A DNA stretch of 64,000 nucleotides from Streptomyces lunaelactis (GCF_003054555.1 NZ_CP026304.1:558001-622000); one strand, 5' to 3'; positions 44,212 through 53,393 are shown, numbered from the stretch's first letter. The notes: a model not told the origin generated them from the letters alone. Numbers and translations: made by a program.

Positions 44212-47200
44212 GTGGACAGCATCCCGCAGCGTGAAACGTTGTCCCGGTTCGCGAGCCTGCACCTGCCGCTGAAACCGTCGGGGCCCTCCGGGGGGCCGGG
44301 GTACCTGACCTCCGTGCACCGGCTGATGGCCGTGTACGTCCTCTGCGTGATTCCCCCCGCCGTCATCTACCTCACCGTGCCGTCCTGGCACACCGTCTCC
44401 TGGGCCGTGATCGGGCTCGGCGGAGTCGCCGCGGTTCTCCTCGGGGTCCGCATACACCGCCCGGCCCGGCGCTGGCCCTGGCTGCTGCTCGCCGCCGCGA
44501 TCCTCACCTTCACCGCCGGGGACACCACCTACAACATCCTCGAATCGGCCTTCAGCCAGGAAAACCCGTTCCCCTCCCTGGCAGACGTCTTCCACCTGGC
44601 CACCTATCCCCTCTTCGCGGCCGGGATCCTCGGCTTCATCCGCTACCGCTCCGAAGCCCGCGACCTGGCGAGCCTCCTCGACGCCCTGCTCCTCACCTGC
44701 GGCCTCGCCCTGCTCTCCTGGGTGCACCTGATCAACCCGCTGACGCAGTCCGAAGGTCTGACCTGGGTGGAGAAGGCGATCTCCATGGCCTATCCGCTGG
44801 GTGACGTCCTGATCCTGGCCATGCTCGTCCGGCTGCTCACACTCGGCACGATCGGCATCCTGGTGTCCGACGTGCTCTACGGACTCCTCCACCTCAACGG
44901 CACCTGGCAGGTCGGCACGTACATGGACCTGGGCTGGGTGGTCTTCTTCACCGCCTGGGGCCTCGCCGCACTGCACCCGTCGATGGTGCGGCTCACGGAG
45001 CGAACACGCCAGCAGCCTCCCGGCATTGCCCAACGCAGACTCATCGTCCTCGTCGGCGCCTCGCTCGTCGCGCCGGCCATGCTGCTGTCGCAGTCCCTCA
45101 ACGGCAACGCCCAGGACATCGGGATCACCGCGGTGTTCTCCGCGGTCATGTTCCTGCTGGTGCTGGCCCGGCTGTGGGGTCTGGTGGACGAACACCGCAA
45201 TGCCGTGACACGCGAGAGAAGCCTGCGGGTGGCCGCCGCGTCGCTCGTGGCCGCGGTCAACCACGAGGAAGTCGCCAGCTCCGTACGGGCGGCTACAGCC
45301 ACCCTCTTCGACCCGCCCGCACACCACGAGGCCGTGCTCCTGGTCGTCGACGCGAGGCAGTCCCTGCACCCCGTAAGCACCCCCGGACAGGACTGGCACT
45401 GGCAGCTCGGCGCAGGCACACCGGAGAGCGGCGTGCCGGAACTGCTCTCCAGCGGTACCCGGCTGGTCAGCGTCGACGACCTCGGCTCAGGGGTCGCCGA
45501 CGCCCTGTACCCGCTGCCCAGCGCCCTGGTGTGTCCCCTCGTCCTCGAGGCGCCGCACTCGTTGAAACCTCTCATCGGCGCACTGCTGCTGGCGGGCCCC
45601 GAGAAGGAACTGGCGGGCCTGAAGGGCTCCATCGAGTCGCTCGCCTCCCAGACCGCGCTCGCGCTGGAGCGCGTCGGACTCAGCGAGGAGATCAACCGCC
45701 AAAGAAGCGAGGCCTACTTCCGCACGCTCGTGCACAACACGTCGGACGTGATCCTCATCCTGGACGACGACAATACGGTCCGCTACGCGAGCCCTTCCGC
45801 GGACGGCATGTTCGGCGGAACGCTGCTGAGCGGCACACCGGTCACCGGCCTCGTCGGAGCACAGGACCGCGATCGAGCACTGCGCACCATCTCACGGGCA
45901 CGGGCCGAGGACACCCCCGACATCCACGACAACTGGCGGGTGGCCGGCCGGGGGGCAGGCAGTCTCGAAGTGGAGGTCCGGTGCAGAAATCTCCGCCACG
46001 AACAGACGGTGCAGGGGCTCGTCCTGACCCTCCGTGATGTGACCGCGCAACGCCAACTGGAGCGCGAGCTCACCCATCGGGCCTTCCACGATTCGCTGAC
46101 CGGACTGCCCAACCGCGTGCTTCTGCTGGAGCGCATCGAACGCGCCCTGCTGCGCGGGCGTCGTGACTCCACCCTCACCTGTGTGCTCTTCGTCGACCTC
46201 GACGACTTCAAGATCGTCAACGACATGATGGGGCATTCGGTCGGTGACGAACTCCTCGTCGCCGTCGCACGACGGCTCACCGGTGCGCTGCGGCTGAGCG
46301 ACACAGCGGCCCGCCTGGGTGGTGACGAGTTCGCAGTCCTGATGGAGGGCGCAAAGGAGCCGGAAGACGCGGAGACACTCGCGGCACAGGTCGTCCAGGC
46401 TCTCGGCCGGCCCTACCGGCTCGACAGTGGTTCGACAAGCATCTCCGCCTGTGTCGGGGTCGCCACCGCACGGGACAGCGACGAGGCCGAGGAACTGCTC
46501 GGCCACGCCGACCTGGCTCTGTACGCCGCGAAGATCGCGGGCAAACGACAGTGGCGGCCCTTCCGGCCCGACCTGCACGCCGGAATGGTCGCGCGCCACG
46601 AGCTGCAGGCCAGCCTCGAGAGCGCCATCAACGAGGAGGCCTTCGCCCTCCGCTACCAGCCGATCGTGGAGATCGTCGACGGTGGAGTCGGTGGTGCCGT
46701 CGCCGGATTCGAGGCGCTGATCCGCTGGCCGCACCGCCGGCGCGGCTTCGTGCCGCCCGACCAGTTCATCTCCCTCGCCGAGGAGACCGGGCACATCGGG
46801 CCGCTCGGCGCCTGGGTGCTCCAGCACGCCGCGACCGAGATCGCCGGCTGGCAGCGCGCCCGGCCCCGGACGAATCCGCTGTACCTCAATGTCAATGTGT
46901 CGGCCCGTCAGTTCGTCGACCCCGGCTTCGTGGACGAGGTGCGCAAAGTCCTCGACACCTCCGGTCTCGCCCCCGGCTCACTCGTGCTGGAGCTCACCGA
47001 ATCGGTTCTGATCCGCCGCGACGAGCAGATCCGTACCGCCATGAGGACGCTGAAGGACCTCGGAGTGTCCATCGCCATCGACGACTTCGGCACCGGGTTC
47101 TCCTCGCTCAGCTACCTGCGGGAGTTCCCCATCGACGTGCTCAAGGTCGACAAGTCGTTCATCGACGACATCGTCACCGACGGTCAGCAGGTGGCCCTTG

Positions 47201-48702
47201 TCGAGGGGATCGTACGCATCGCAGACGTCCTCGGACTGCAGGTCATCGCCGAAGGCATCGAGAACGAGGGGCAGCGCGATCTGCTCGCCGCCATGGGCTG
47301 CCGGTTCGGGCAGGGCTTCCTCTTCGCGCGGCCGATGACGGCCGCCGAGGCGCAGCGGTTCCTCGTCGCCTGTCACGAATGGCAGTCCTCGCCCGTGGCG
47401 AAGCGGCACGACAGCAGTCGGCCCCCGTTCTCAAGAGGCCTCCGCCAGGCGCAGCGCCGGAGCGACCTGGAGCGACTGCAGAAGACGAGCCGGATGTGCG
47501 ACGCCGTCATCGACGAAGTGGACGGCCGGCGCATCCGCAGCGGCGACCAGTGGCTCATCGATTTCGCCTCGTGCAACTACCTGGGCCTCGACCTCGACCC
47601 GGAGATCATGGACGCCATCGGACCACAGGTCCGCCGCTGGGGCACCCACCCCAGCTGGTCCCGGCTCATCGGCAATCCCCGCCTCTACCCGGAGATCGAG
47701 GAGCGGCTCACCGATCTGCTCGGTGCTCCGGACTCTCTTCTGCTGCCCACCATCACCTTGATCCACTCCTCCGTGATCCCGTTGCTCGCCGGCGGCGGGC
47801 AGATCTTCGTCGAGGCGCGCTCCCACCGCACGGTGTACGACGGATGCGTCGTGGCCCGCGGACAGGGCGCGAGCGTCTCGCGCTTCCACGCCGAACAGCC
47901 CGAGGAACTCGCCCACCTGCTCGACTCCGCCCCGCCGGGCGCCTCCCGGCTGGTGTGCCTGGACGGTGTGAACAGCATGACCGGAAACCTCCCCGACCTG
48001 CGGGAGCTGGCCCACATCTGCCGGGCGAGGGACGCACTGCTCTACGTGGACGACGCGCACGGGTTCGGGGTCATCGGTGAACGCAGCACCGCCGAGTCCT
48101 CCCCGTACGGGATGCGCGGCAATGGCATCGTTCGCCACCTCGACGAGTCCTACGAGGGAATCGTGCTGGTCGCCGGATTCTCCCAGGCGTACTCGTCGCT
48201 GCTGGCCTTCCTCACCGCGCCGCCCGACATCAAGGCACACCTCAAGATCGCGGCGGCCCCGTATCTGTACTCCGGGCCCTCCCCCACGGCATCGCTCGCG
48301 ACCGCACTCGCGGGTCTGGCCGTCAACGACCGCCGCGGCGACGCCATCCGCGCAGACCTGCACCGCAAGACAGCCCAGGTTCTGGAGCATGTACGCGGCC
48401 TGGGCATCGCCACGCCGAACACCGATGGGCTGCCCATCATCGAGATTCCGCTCGCCGAGAGCTCGGACCTCGACGCGGTCGGCGAATTCCTGTGGAACGA
48501 GGGCATCTACGTCACGCTCGCCGCCTACCCCCTGGTGCCGCGCGACCAGGTCGGGTTCCGTATCCAGGTCACCGCCCGCAACACCGACGAGGAGATCGAA
48601 CAGCTCAACGCGACCATCACCGGCCTCGCCGAGCGATTCTCCCTGAAACAGAACGCGCAGGGGCCGGGGGCACCGCCCGCACTGGGCGGGCGGCCGTCGT
48701 AG
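44212..48702 (+). CDS. membrane GAF-PAS-GGDEF-EAL protein fused to an alpha-oxoamine-synthase-like PLP domain
   Basis: This is a 1496-residue uninterrupted frame. Residues 35-320 hold about eight membrane segments. A GAF-like region (about 350-490) and a PAS domain (505-615) follow. The GGDEF domain has an intact GGDEF motif at 703-707. The EAL domain (about 800-1050) has E834-A-L, LNVNVSARQF, LELTES, AIDDFGTGFSSLSYL, VDKSF and AEGIE, so the phosphodiesterase residues are present. After a linker, residues 1085-1480 form an aminotransferase fold of the KBL/AONS/serine-palmitoyltransferase group: FASCNYLGLD, HPSWSRLIGNPRLYPEIEE and DDAHGFG with D1280 and H1283. The position of the PLP lysine (SKAF-type motif) reads FSQAYSS with Q1325. 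c-di-GMP turnover is likely; the PLP domain may be inactive or a sensor. Confidence 0.88.
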   Translation: MDSIPQRETLSRFASLHLPLKPSGPSGGPGYLTSVHRLMAVYVLCVIPPAVIYLTVPSWHTVSWAVIGLGGVAAVLLGVRIHRPARRWPWLLLAAAILTFTAGDTTYNILESAFSQENPFPSLADVFHLATYPLFAAGILGFIRYRSEARDLASLLDALLLTCGLALLSWVHLINPLTQSEGLTWVEKAISMAYPLGDVLILAMLVRLLTLGTIGILVSDVLYGLLHLNGTWQVGTYMDLGWVVFFTAWGLAALHPSMVRLTERTRQQPPGIAQRRLIVLVGASLVAPAMLLSQSLNGNAQDIGITAVFSAVMFLLVLARLWGLVDEHRNAVTRERSLRVAAASLVAAVNHEEVASSVRAATATLFDPPAHHEAVLLVVDARQSLHPVSTPGQDWHWQLGAGTPESGVPELLSSGTRLVSVDDLGSGVADALYPLPSALVCPLVLEAPHSLKPLIGALLLAGPEKELAGLKGSIESLASQTALALERVGLSEEINRQRSEAYFRTLVHNTSDVILILDDDNTVRYASPSADGMFGGTLLSGTPVTGLVGAQDRDRALRTISRARAEDTPDIHDNWRVAGRGAGSLEVEVRCRNLRHEQTVQGLVLTLRDVTAQRQLERELTHRAFHDSLTGLPNRVLLLERIERALLRGRRDSTLTCVLFVDLDDFKIVNDMMGHSVGDELLVAVARRLTGALRLSDTAARLGGDEFAVLMEGAKEPEDAETLAAQVVQALGRPYRLDSGSTSISACVGVATARDSDEAEELLGHADLALYAAKIAGKRQWRPFRPDLHAGMVARHELQASLESAINEEAFALRYQPIVEIVDGGVGGAVAGFEALIRWPHRRRGFVPPDQFISLAEETGHIGPLGAWVLQHAATEIAGWQRARPRTNPLYLNVNVSARQFVDPGFVDEVRKVLDTSGLAPGSLVLELTESVLIRRDEQIRTAMRTLKDLGVSIAIDDFGTGFSSLSYLREFPIDVLKVDKSFIDDIVTDGQQVALVEGIVRIADVLGLQVIAEGIENEGQRDLLAAMGCRFGQGFLFARPMTAAEAQRFLVACHEWQSSPVAKRHDSSRPPFSRGLRQAQRRSDLERLQKTSRMCDAVIDEVDGRRIRSGDQWLIDFASCNYLGLDLDPEIMDAIGPQVRRWGTHPSWSRLIGNPRLYPEIEERLTDLLGAPDSLLLPTITLIHSSVIPLLAGGGQIFVEARSHRTVYDGCVVARGQGASVSRFHAEQPEELAHLLDSAPPGASRLVCLDGVNSMTGNLPDLRELAHICRARDALLYVDDAHGFGVIGERSTAESSPYGMRGNGIVRHLDESYEGIVLVAGFSQAYSSLLAFLTAPPDIKAHLKIAAAPYLYSGPSPTASLATALAGLAVNDRRGDAIRADLHRKTAQVLEHVRGLGIATPNTDGLPIIEIPLAESSDLDAVGEFLWNEGIYVTLAAYPLVPRDQVGFRIQVTARNTDEEIEQLNATITGLAERFSLKQNAQGPGAPPALGGRPS

Positions 48703-48784
48703 CCGAGTGATCTGTACCGGTCGATCCAGCGGTTGACGGTGTCGGAGAGAGCCGCGCCGAGCAACGAGAGACGCCGGCCGTTTC

Positions 48785-49885
48785 TCATGCCAACAGCTCC
48801 CGGTACAGGTTGGTGTAGTGCGCCCTGAACGGCTCGGGACCGAAGCGCTCCTCCACTGTGGCCCTGCCCCGTTTGGCGAGGATCTCCCACCACTGCGGCC
48901 GGTCGAGAAGCTGCCGGAGCAGGTGCCCGGTGCGCCGGAAGTCCCCGATGGGAGCTCGCAGCACGGTGTCCCCGAGTGCGGCGAACTGGGCCTGGTCGCT
49001 CACAATGACCGGGCGCCCGGTGGCCAGCGATTGAAGAACCGTGAGCGGGACGTCTGCCCTGACGTCGAGCAGTTGTGGGACGAAGAGCAGCACATCGGAT
49101 TCGGCCAGCAGTGCGCTCATGTCCTCGACGTAACCTCGCACGTCCACGTCGCACAGCCCCTCCCGCTCCGCGTGCGCGCGCAGCCCGTCCTCGAGTGCGC
49201 GCAGGTTCTGGCGGGGCCTGCCGCGCATGGCCAGCACCAGGCGGAAGCGCGCCCCCGCACGCGCGGCAACCGCTGCGGCAGCGATGGCCTCGGACGCGCC
49301 ACCCCCTGGGTCGTGGTGGGCGGTGACCAGCACCATCGGTATCTCTCCGACCGGGCGCGGCCGCATCGGCCACTGGTCGAGCCTGACCAGAGGCGGGATG
49401 ACCAGGACTTGGCCGAACCCCGCGGCGCTCAGCTCCTTGGCGGTCGACGCCGAGAGCGCCACCGTGCGGCCCAGCGGGCGGGCCCGCCGCAACAGGCTCG
49501 GATCCCTGACACCGGGGACGGTGTGCAGGACCGGCCGCCGGCCCACCAGCCTTGGCCAGAGCCGGGAGAAGGCCGGATATCCGTCGGCGATCGTCATCAC
49601 GGCGTGCACGAGGTCGACCCGGTGGGCCAGCACCGCACTGGCAGTGGCCACTTGGAGCCGCTGCTGGACGTGGGGGATACCGTCCAAGGAGACGACGGGA
49701 ACGGGACGGCCCCTGGCGACCGGGGGTGGCCCACCCCGGCTGGGCCACCGTCTGAACCAGGTGAACTCCACGTCCGGAATCGCGTACGCGACCGCCGCGG
49801 CCAGCTGAATGTCCGCTCCTTGCTGCCCGTCCACGGGGCCGCTGGTGAGGAGAAGTACGCGCGGCGGGTGCCCACTAGTCGCCAT
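48785..49885 (-). CDS. GT4 family glycosyltransferase
   Basis: This 366-residue GT-B glycosyltransferase has an N-terminal Rossmann half (RVLLLTSGPVDGQQGADIQL) and a C-terminal nucleotide-sugar half with DVDVRGYVEDMSALLAESDV, then VPLTVLQSLATGRPVIVSD around 290-310, the usual donor-binding Glu region being replaced by PLTVLQ. The acceptor is unknown. It lies downstream of the PIG-L deacetylase on the same strand and converges on the large fusion gene. Confidence 0.85.
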   Translation of the reverse strand: MATSGHPPRVLLLTSGPVDGQQGADIQLAAAVAYAIPDVEFTWFRRWPSRGGPPPVARGRPVPVVSLDGIPHVQQRLQVATASAVLAHRVDLVHAVMTIADGYPAFSRLWPRLVGRRPVLHTVPGVRDPSLLRRARPLGRTVALSASTAKELSAAGFGQVLVIPPLVRLDQWPMRPRPVGEIPMVLVTAHHDPGGGASEAIAAAAVAARAGARFRLVLAMRGRPRQNLRALEDGLRAHAEREGLCDVDVRGYVEDMSALLAESDVLLFVPQLLDVRADVPLTVLQSLATGRPVIVSDQAQFAALGDTVLRAPIGDFRRTGHLLRQLLDRPQWWEILAKRGRATVEERFGPEPFRAHYTNLYRELLA

Positions 49886-49975
49886 GGCCGGGTCCGGTCT
49901 GCGCAGAGGGGGCCGCGGCGCTCGGCAGCGGCCGGCGGATGCTGCGTGCGGCCGCCGCCACCCGGGTTGCTGTCG

Positions 49976-50821
49976 TCACGGCCATGGCGGGCCTCCCCGC
50001 GGTGGCCTGACATCGGCACGGGCCACGAGCGCCGGCCGGCCGGGCAGGAGATAGACCTCGGGCACGAGGGGAATGCGGCCGTCCGGGAAGAGCAGCGGGG
50101 CCTGCGTGCGGTACCCGTGGATCAGGGCAGCCTTGTCGGCGATGTCGCTGTGCCATGTCTCCGTGACCAGCGCATTGCGCCGCGAGAATCCGGCGTCGAG
50201 GGAATGGCGCTGATTGTACGGGAAGTCGCTGTAGTAACCGAAGCCGCGGTTGCTGAGCTCCGCGGCCGTGCGGACCAGCAGATGGTCGACGTGTCCGCCC
50301 ACGGCGAGCGGCGCGAGCAACAGCCGCGGCCCTGGCGGCACAAGGTCGTCCAGGGCGGCCGCGATGTGCGCCAGTGCGGCGCTGTCGTAACGGGAGATCC
50401 GGCCCGAGGCGATGTGGAGGCGGTACGTCGGGTAGACGTACGCCGCCTCGGGCAGCACGCTGTGCGCCCGCCGGGAACCGTCCGGCATGCGCCCGGGCTT
50501 CCGGCGGAACAGCCCCTCCGGCAGTCCGAGATGGCGCCAGACGATGCCCATCCCTTCGAGGACCTCCCGGTCCTCGGCCCGCCTGGAGGCGTACAGCTCC
50601 TCCGCGTCCTTCACCCCGGCCAGCCGCAGTGAGCGGCGGGCCGAGAGGGTGTACGGCCGGGGGCCCGCCTCGGTGAACACGGTCGCGACGGTCATGGACA
50701 CCCGGGAGCGTGCGTGTGTCAGCAGGGCGCCGCAGGACAGCACGGCGTCGTCGAGATGCGGCGACAGCACGAGCAGAGGGACTCCGTCCCTGATCGCGGC
50801 GGTCAGTTGATCGGCGGACAT
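49976..50821 (-). CDS. PIG-L family deacetylase
   Basis: This 281-residue zinc-dependent N-deacetylase of the MshB/LmbE group has the metal motif SPHLDDAVLSCG at about 19-30, a second ligand region GGHVDHLLV near 185, and REVLEGMGIVWRHLGLPEGL. It removes acetyl groups from GlcNAc-type residues of lipids or small glycosides. ATG 50821 follows GGGAGGAGG. The gene overlaps the upstream glycosyltransferase fragment by 19 bases and sits among glycosyltransferases, suggesting a GlcNAc intermediate made and then deacetylated. Confidence 0.86.
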   Translation of the reverse strand: MSADQLTAAIRDGVPLLVLSPHLDDAVLSCGALLTHARSRVSMTVATVFTEAGPRPYTLSARRSLRLAGVKDAEELYASRRAEDREVLEGMGIVWRHLGLPEGLFRRKPGRMPDGSRRAHSVLPEAAYVYPTYRLHIASGRISRYDSAALAHIAAALDDLVPPGPRLLLAPLAVGGHVDHLLVRTAAELSNRGFGYYSDFPYNQRHSLDAGFSRRNALVTETWHSDIADKAALIHGYRTQAPLLFPDGRIPLVPEVYLLPGRPALVARADVRPPRGGPPWP

Positions 50822-51066
50822 GACGCGGATGCCTCCTCCCTCGGATGGCGTCCCCGGTAGGCGGACGAGTCGACCGTGAGATCGCTGGGGCGGCGGCGAG
50901 AACGGCGACGACGGCGGATGCGCCGCACCTCTTCGACGACGACCGCGGCCGGCCGCCCGGCGATCTCGTAGCAGTACGCTTCGGCACCGCCGGCCTGCGG
51001 ATGCGAGGGGTCGCGCCAGTTGGGGAACAGGACATCTGCTCCGGCGAGTTGGTCGAGTGCGGTCAT
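50803..51066 (-). pseudogene. N-terminal fragment of a GT4 glycosyltransferase
   Basis: ATG 51066 starts a frame whose first 36 residues are the typical beginning of a GT4 enzyme (ADVLFPNWRDPSHPQAGGAE, then AYCYEIA). From about residue 37 it continues as an Arg-rich sequence without family features (VVVEEVRRIRRRRRSRR) and stops at 50803. A normal GT4 has about 370 residues, so most of the gene was deleted. It lies five bases after the GT2 gene and overlaps the PIG-L start, so it may now act only as a coupling leader. Confidence 0.6.
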
Positions 51067-51071
51067 GGCAG

Positions 51072-51881
51072 TCACCGCGAGAGGGCGATACGGAGGAGGT
51101 CGGCCATGGATCGCAGACCGTCCGTGCGGGCCGAGAAGGTCGACCCCGGCACGTCGGACCAGGCGACCGGTACCTCGATGATGGCCCGCCCCTCCCGCGA
51201 GAGACGGGCGAGGAGCTCGACGTCGAAGGCGAAACCGTCGATGCGGCAGCTGCTGACGATCGCACGGACGAGCGGGCCGTCGAAGAACTTGAATCCGCAT
51301 TGCGTATCGGCGATGTCCGGCAAGGTCAGTTGCGCCGGCCGCCGGAACATCCACCCGCCGCCCCTGCGCAGGGCCGACTGCTCGATCTCGTAATGCGCAC
51401 CGGGAGCACGCCGGGAGGCGATGACGGCGCCGTACGCCTCGCTCAGCAGCGCCATGACCATGTCGAGCGTGCCGATGGGGGTTGCGTTGTCGGCGTCGGC
51501 GAAGCCGACGAAGCGGGCGGCGGAGGTCGCGATCCCGCGACGTACCGCGGCCCCCCTTCCGTGGCTGCTGCAGCCGATCACGTAAGTCGAGACCGGGGCG
51601 TCGCCGAAGGCCCCCAGCGCTTCGAGTGTGCAGTCCGCGCTGTCGTTGTCGACCACGACGACGGCCGACGTCCACGGCCGACCCGAGAGGTAGTCGATGG
51701 TGCATGCGATCGTTCCCGGGAGGCGGCGCTCCTCGTTGAATGCCGGAACAATCAACTCGAGGTCCACCGGCGGGCGGATGAGCGAGGCAGGGATCTCCTC
51801 GCCGGGACCGCCGGCGATCCTTGGAAGGTGTGGCGCGTGAGGAGTGCCCCAGCGGGGGCGGGCAGGCAGCACGGACACCAT
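51072..51881 (-). CDS. GT2 family glycosyltransferase (dolichyl/polyprenyl-phosphate sugar synthase-like)
   Basis: This 269-residue GT-A glycosyltransferase has LELIVPAFNEERRLPGTIA at about 40-58, VVVDNDSADCT, FADADNATP with the metal-binding D-x-D, and ADTQCGFKFFDGPLVRAI. These resemble dolichyl-phosphate glucose or mannose synthases, which load sugars onto polyprenyl phosphate. No C-terminal membrane segments are seen. ATG 51881 follows GGAGG; the frame extends 18 codons upstream without similarity. It is probably the first gene of the GT2, GT4-fragment, PIG-L, GT4 transcript. Confidence 0.86.
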   Translation of the reverse strand: MVSVLPARPRWGTPHAPHLPRIAGGPGEEIPASLIRPPVDLELIVPAFNEERRLPGTIACTIDYLSGRPWTSAVVVVDNDSADCTLEALGAFGDAPVSTYVIGCSSHGRGAAVRRGIATSAARFVGFADADNATPIGTLDMVMALLSEAYGAVIASRRAPGAHYEIEQSALRRGGGWMFRRPAQLTLPDIADTQCGFKFFDGPLVRAIVSSCRIDGFAFDVELLARLSREGRAIIEVPVAWSDVPGSTFSARTDGLRSMADLLRIALSR

Positions 51882-52340
51882 CAGGAGTCGCCTCCTTGGA
51901 TCATGCACCCGCGCGACCGTGGCAGGGCACACCACGGACGGGCCGCTGTGACGTCCGGAGTCAGACTCCGGTGCGGCCCGTCGGGGCTATGGGAATGGGC
52001 GGAACTGCCGTCCGAATCGTTTGTACGCCGGCTGCCGGTGCCGGGCGAGGAAGCCGCCCGGGCCCGCCTGCGCCGGGGGGCGGCACAGGGCCTGCGCACC
52101 ACGGCACGGGGCACGGCGCTGGAGATTGCGAGACGGTCGGACGCGCGGCGGGAGGGATGGGCACCTCGCCGGTCGGGCGCTCCGAGGGAGCAGTGCCGCG
52201 AACCTGCCGCAGGCCAGTCGCTCACCCGCCGCAGCGGGTGAGAAACGGTGGGCGCCGGAGACCGGCTTACCTGGAGGGAGGACACGAGGGCCTCTTCCGG
52301 ACGACTGGTACCTGCATGGCCATGAATGCCTAAGTTTACA
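51882..52340. other. long leader or non-coding stretch
   Basis: About 460 GC-rich bases without a supported gene lie between the two GT2 genes. Open frames exist on both strands, but none has start signals plus a recognisable product. If the promoter at 52341-52369 is real, this is a long 5-prime leader of the downstream transcript. Confidence 0.4.
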
Positions 52341-52369
52341 GCATTAGCACATGATTTATACATGGTCAA
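52341..52369 (-). promoter_or_regulatory. candidate promoter in an AT-rich patch
   Basis: On the minus strand TTGACC (52364-52369) and TAATGC (52341-52346) are 17 bases apart. The patch 52320-52380 is strikingly AT-rich for this genome. Transcription would run toward the glycosyltransferase/PIG-L genes, starting about 450 bases before the first one. Confidence 0.45.
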
Positions 52370-52377
52370 TCTGGGAT

Positions 52378-53247
52378 CTAACTGTTCGTCGCTTTCGATT
52401 CCGGTGTGGACCGGGCAGTGTGCCGGGCAGAAACGCGACGGAACCGAGGTGCCGGGACGAGTCGCACCAGCGCGGTACGCGGGCGCTCGTCGAGCAGGGT
52501 CCTCAGGATCCGCGCACCGTCGTGAACCGTGCGCAGATTCGACGCACCGTCCCGGCGCGGCAACTCCAGACTGGGAACCTCGGCGATTCGGAGCCCGTAG
52601 TGCAGGGCATGGGCCACGATCTCGGCACCCAGCTCCACCCCGTCGCCCCGGAGATCCAGCAGCCTCAGGAACTCCCGCCGGAACGCGCAGAAGCCGTACC
52701 AGACATCGGTCAGCTGCTGCCCGTACAACCGCCGGGCCACGCGCAGCAGGACGCGCTGCCCCACCCGGCGCAGCAAGGGGTAGCCGACGCTGCCGCCGCC
52801 GGCGATGAAGCGCGAGCCCTTGACGAAGTCGTATCCGTTCTCGAGGTAGTGCAGGTAGCGGGGGATCTCCCCCGGCGACATGCTGCCGTTGGAGTCGATC
52901 AGTACGACATGTTCGCCGCACGCGGCCAGCAGGCCCGCGTGGAACACGTTCCCCGCACCCTCGGTCCGCTGCTCGACCGTGCGCAGACAGGGCCCGCCAC
53001 GAGAAACCGGGCCGTCCGGAGAGTGCCCCCGCACGTCGCCGACGAGGATCACTTCCTCCACACAGTCCGGCACTTGCCCCAGAAGCCACGTGATGTCGCA
53101 CGTACCGTCCAGGACGGGGATCACCAGACTCACAGCGGGTCGGCGCGGAGCCGTCGCAGGTGCAGGTTCCGGTCGGGGGTCCGTGGCCCGGCGCAGCGGG
53201 TGAGCGATCAATGTCGTCGCCTCCGGCGATGCCAGATATACCTTCAT
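52378..53247 (-). CDS. GT2 family glycosyltransferase
   Basis: This 289-residue GT-A enzyme has AVSLVIPVLDGTCDITWLLG at about 38-57, VLIDSNGSMSPGEIPRYL with a D-x-N variant of the D-x-D motif, and VKGSRFIAGGGSVGYPLLRR, then DVWYGFCAFRREFLRLL. The last two blocks are typical of polyprenyl-phosphate sugar synthases. The acceptor is unknown. It is oriented like the 51072 GT2 gene but separated by a 496-base gap with its own promoter-like signal. It diverges from the GH15 gene. Confidence 0.83.
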   Translation of the reverse strand: MKVYLASPEATTLIAHPLRRATDPRPEPAPATAPRRPAVSLVIPVLDGTCDITWLLGQVPDCVEEVILVGDVRGHSPDGPVSRGGPCLRTVEQRTEGAGNVFHAGLLAACGEHVVLIDSNGSMSPGEIPRYLHYLENGYDFVKGSRFIAGGGSVGYPLLRRVGQRVLLRVARRLYGQQLTDVWYGFCAFRREFLRLLDLRGDGVELGAEIVAHALHYGLRIAEVPSLELPRRDGASNLRTVHDGARILRTLLDERPRTALVRLVPAPRFRRVSARHTARSTPESKATNS

Positions 53248-53393
53248 GATGCGGCGCTCAACGGCACAGGGTCAAGCCCGTTCCACGTTCCCCCGCATTT
53301 TCCGGCCTGCCGCCCGCTGGAAGCATATGGCGAACTCCGGGAATCTATTCTCCGGGCGCGCCTTTCGCGCTCTACAGGAATACAATTCCCTTC

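Noticed and set aside
43492..45399. 635-codon minus-strand frame
   Set aside because: Antisense to the DUF1876 and GGDEF-EAL genes; no family features.
48703..48790. Possible transposase fragment on the minus strand (LSDTVNRWIDRYRSLG)
   Set aside because: It resembles a transposase helix-turn-helix only loosely and over too short a stretch to support a feature.
52021..52347. Small plus-strand gene between the two GT2 genes
   Set aside because: No ribosome-binding site, no recognisable product, and it lies opposite the presumed leader of the minus-strand transcript.
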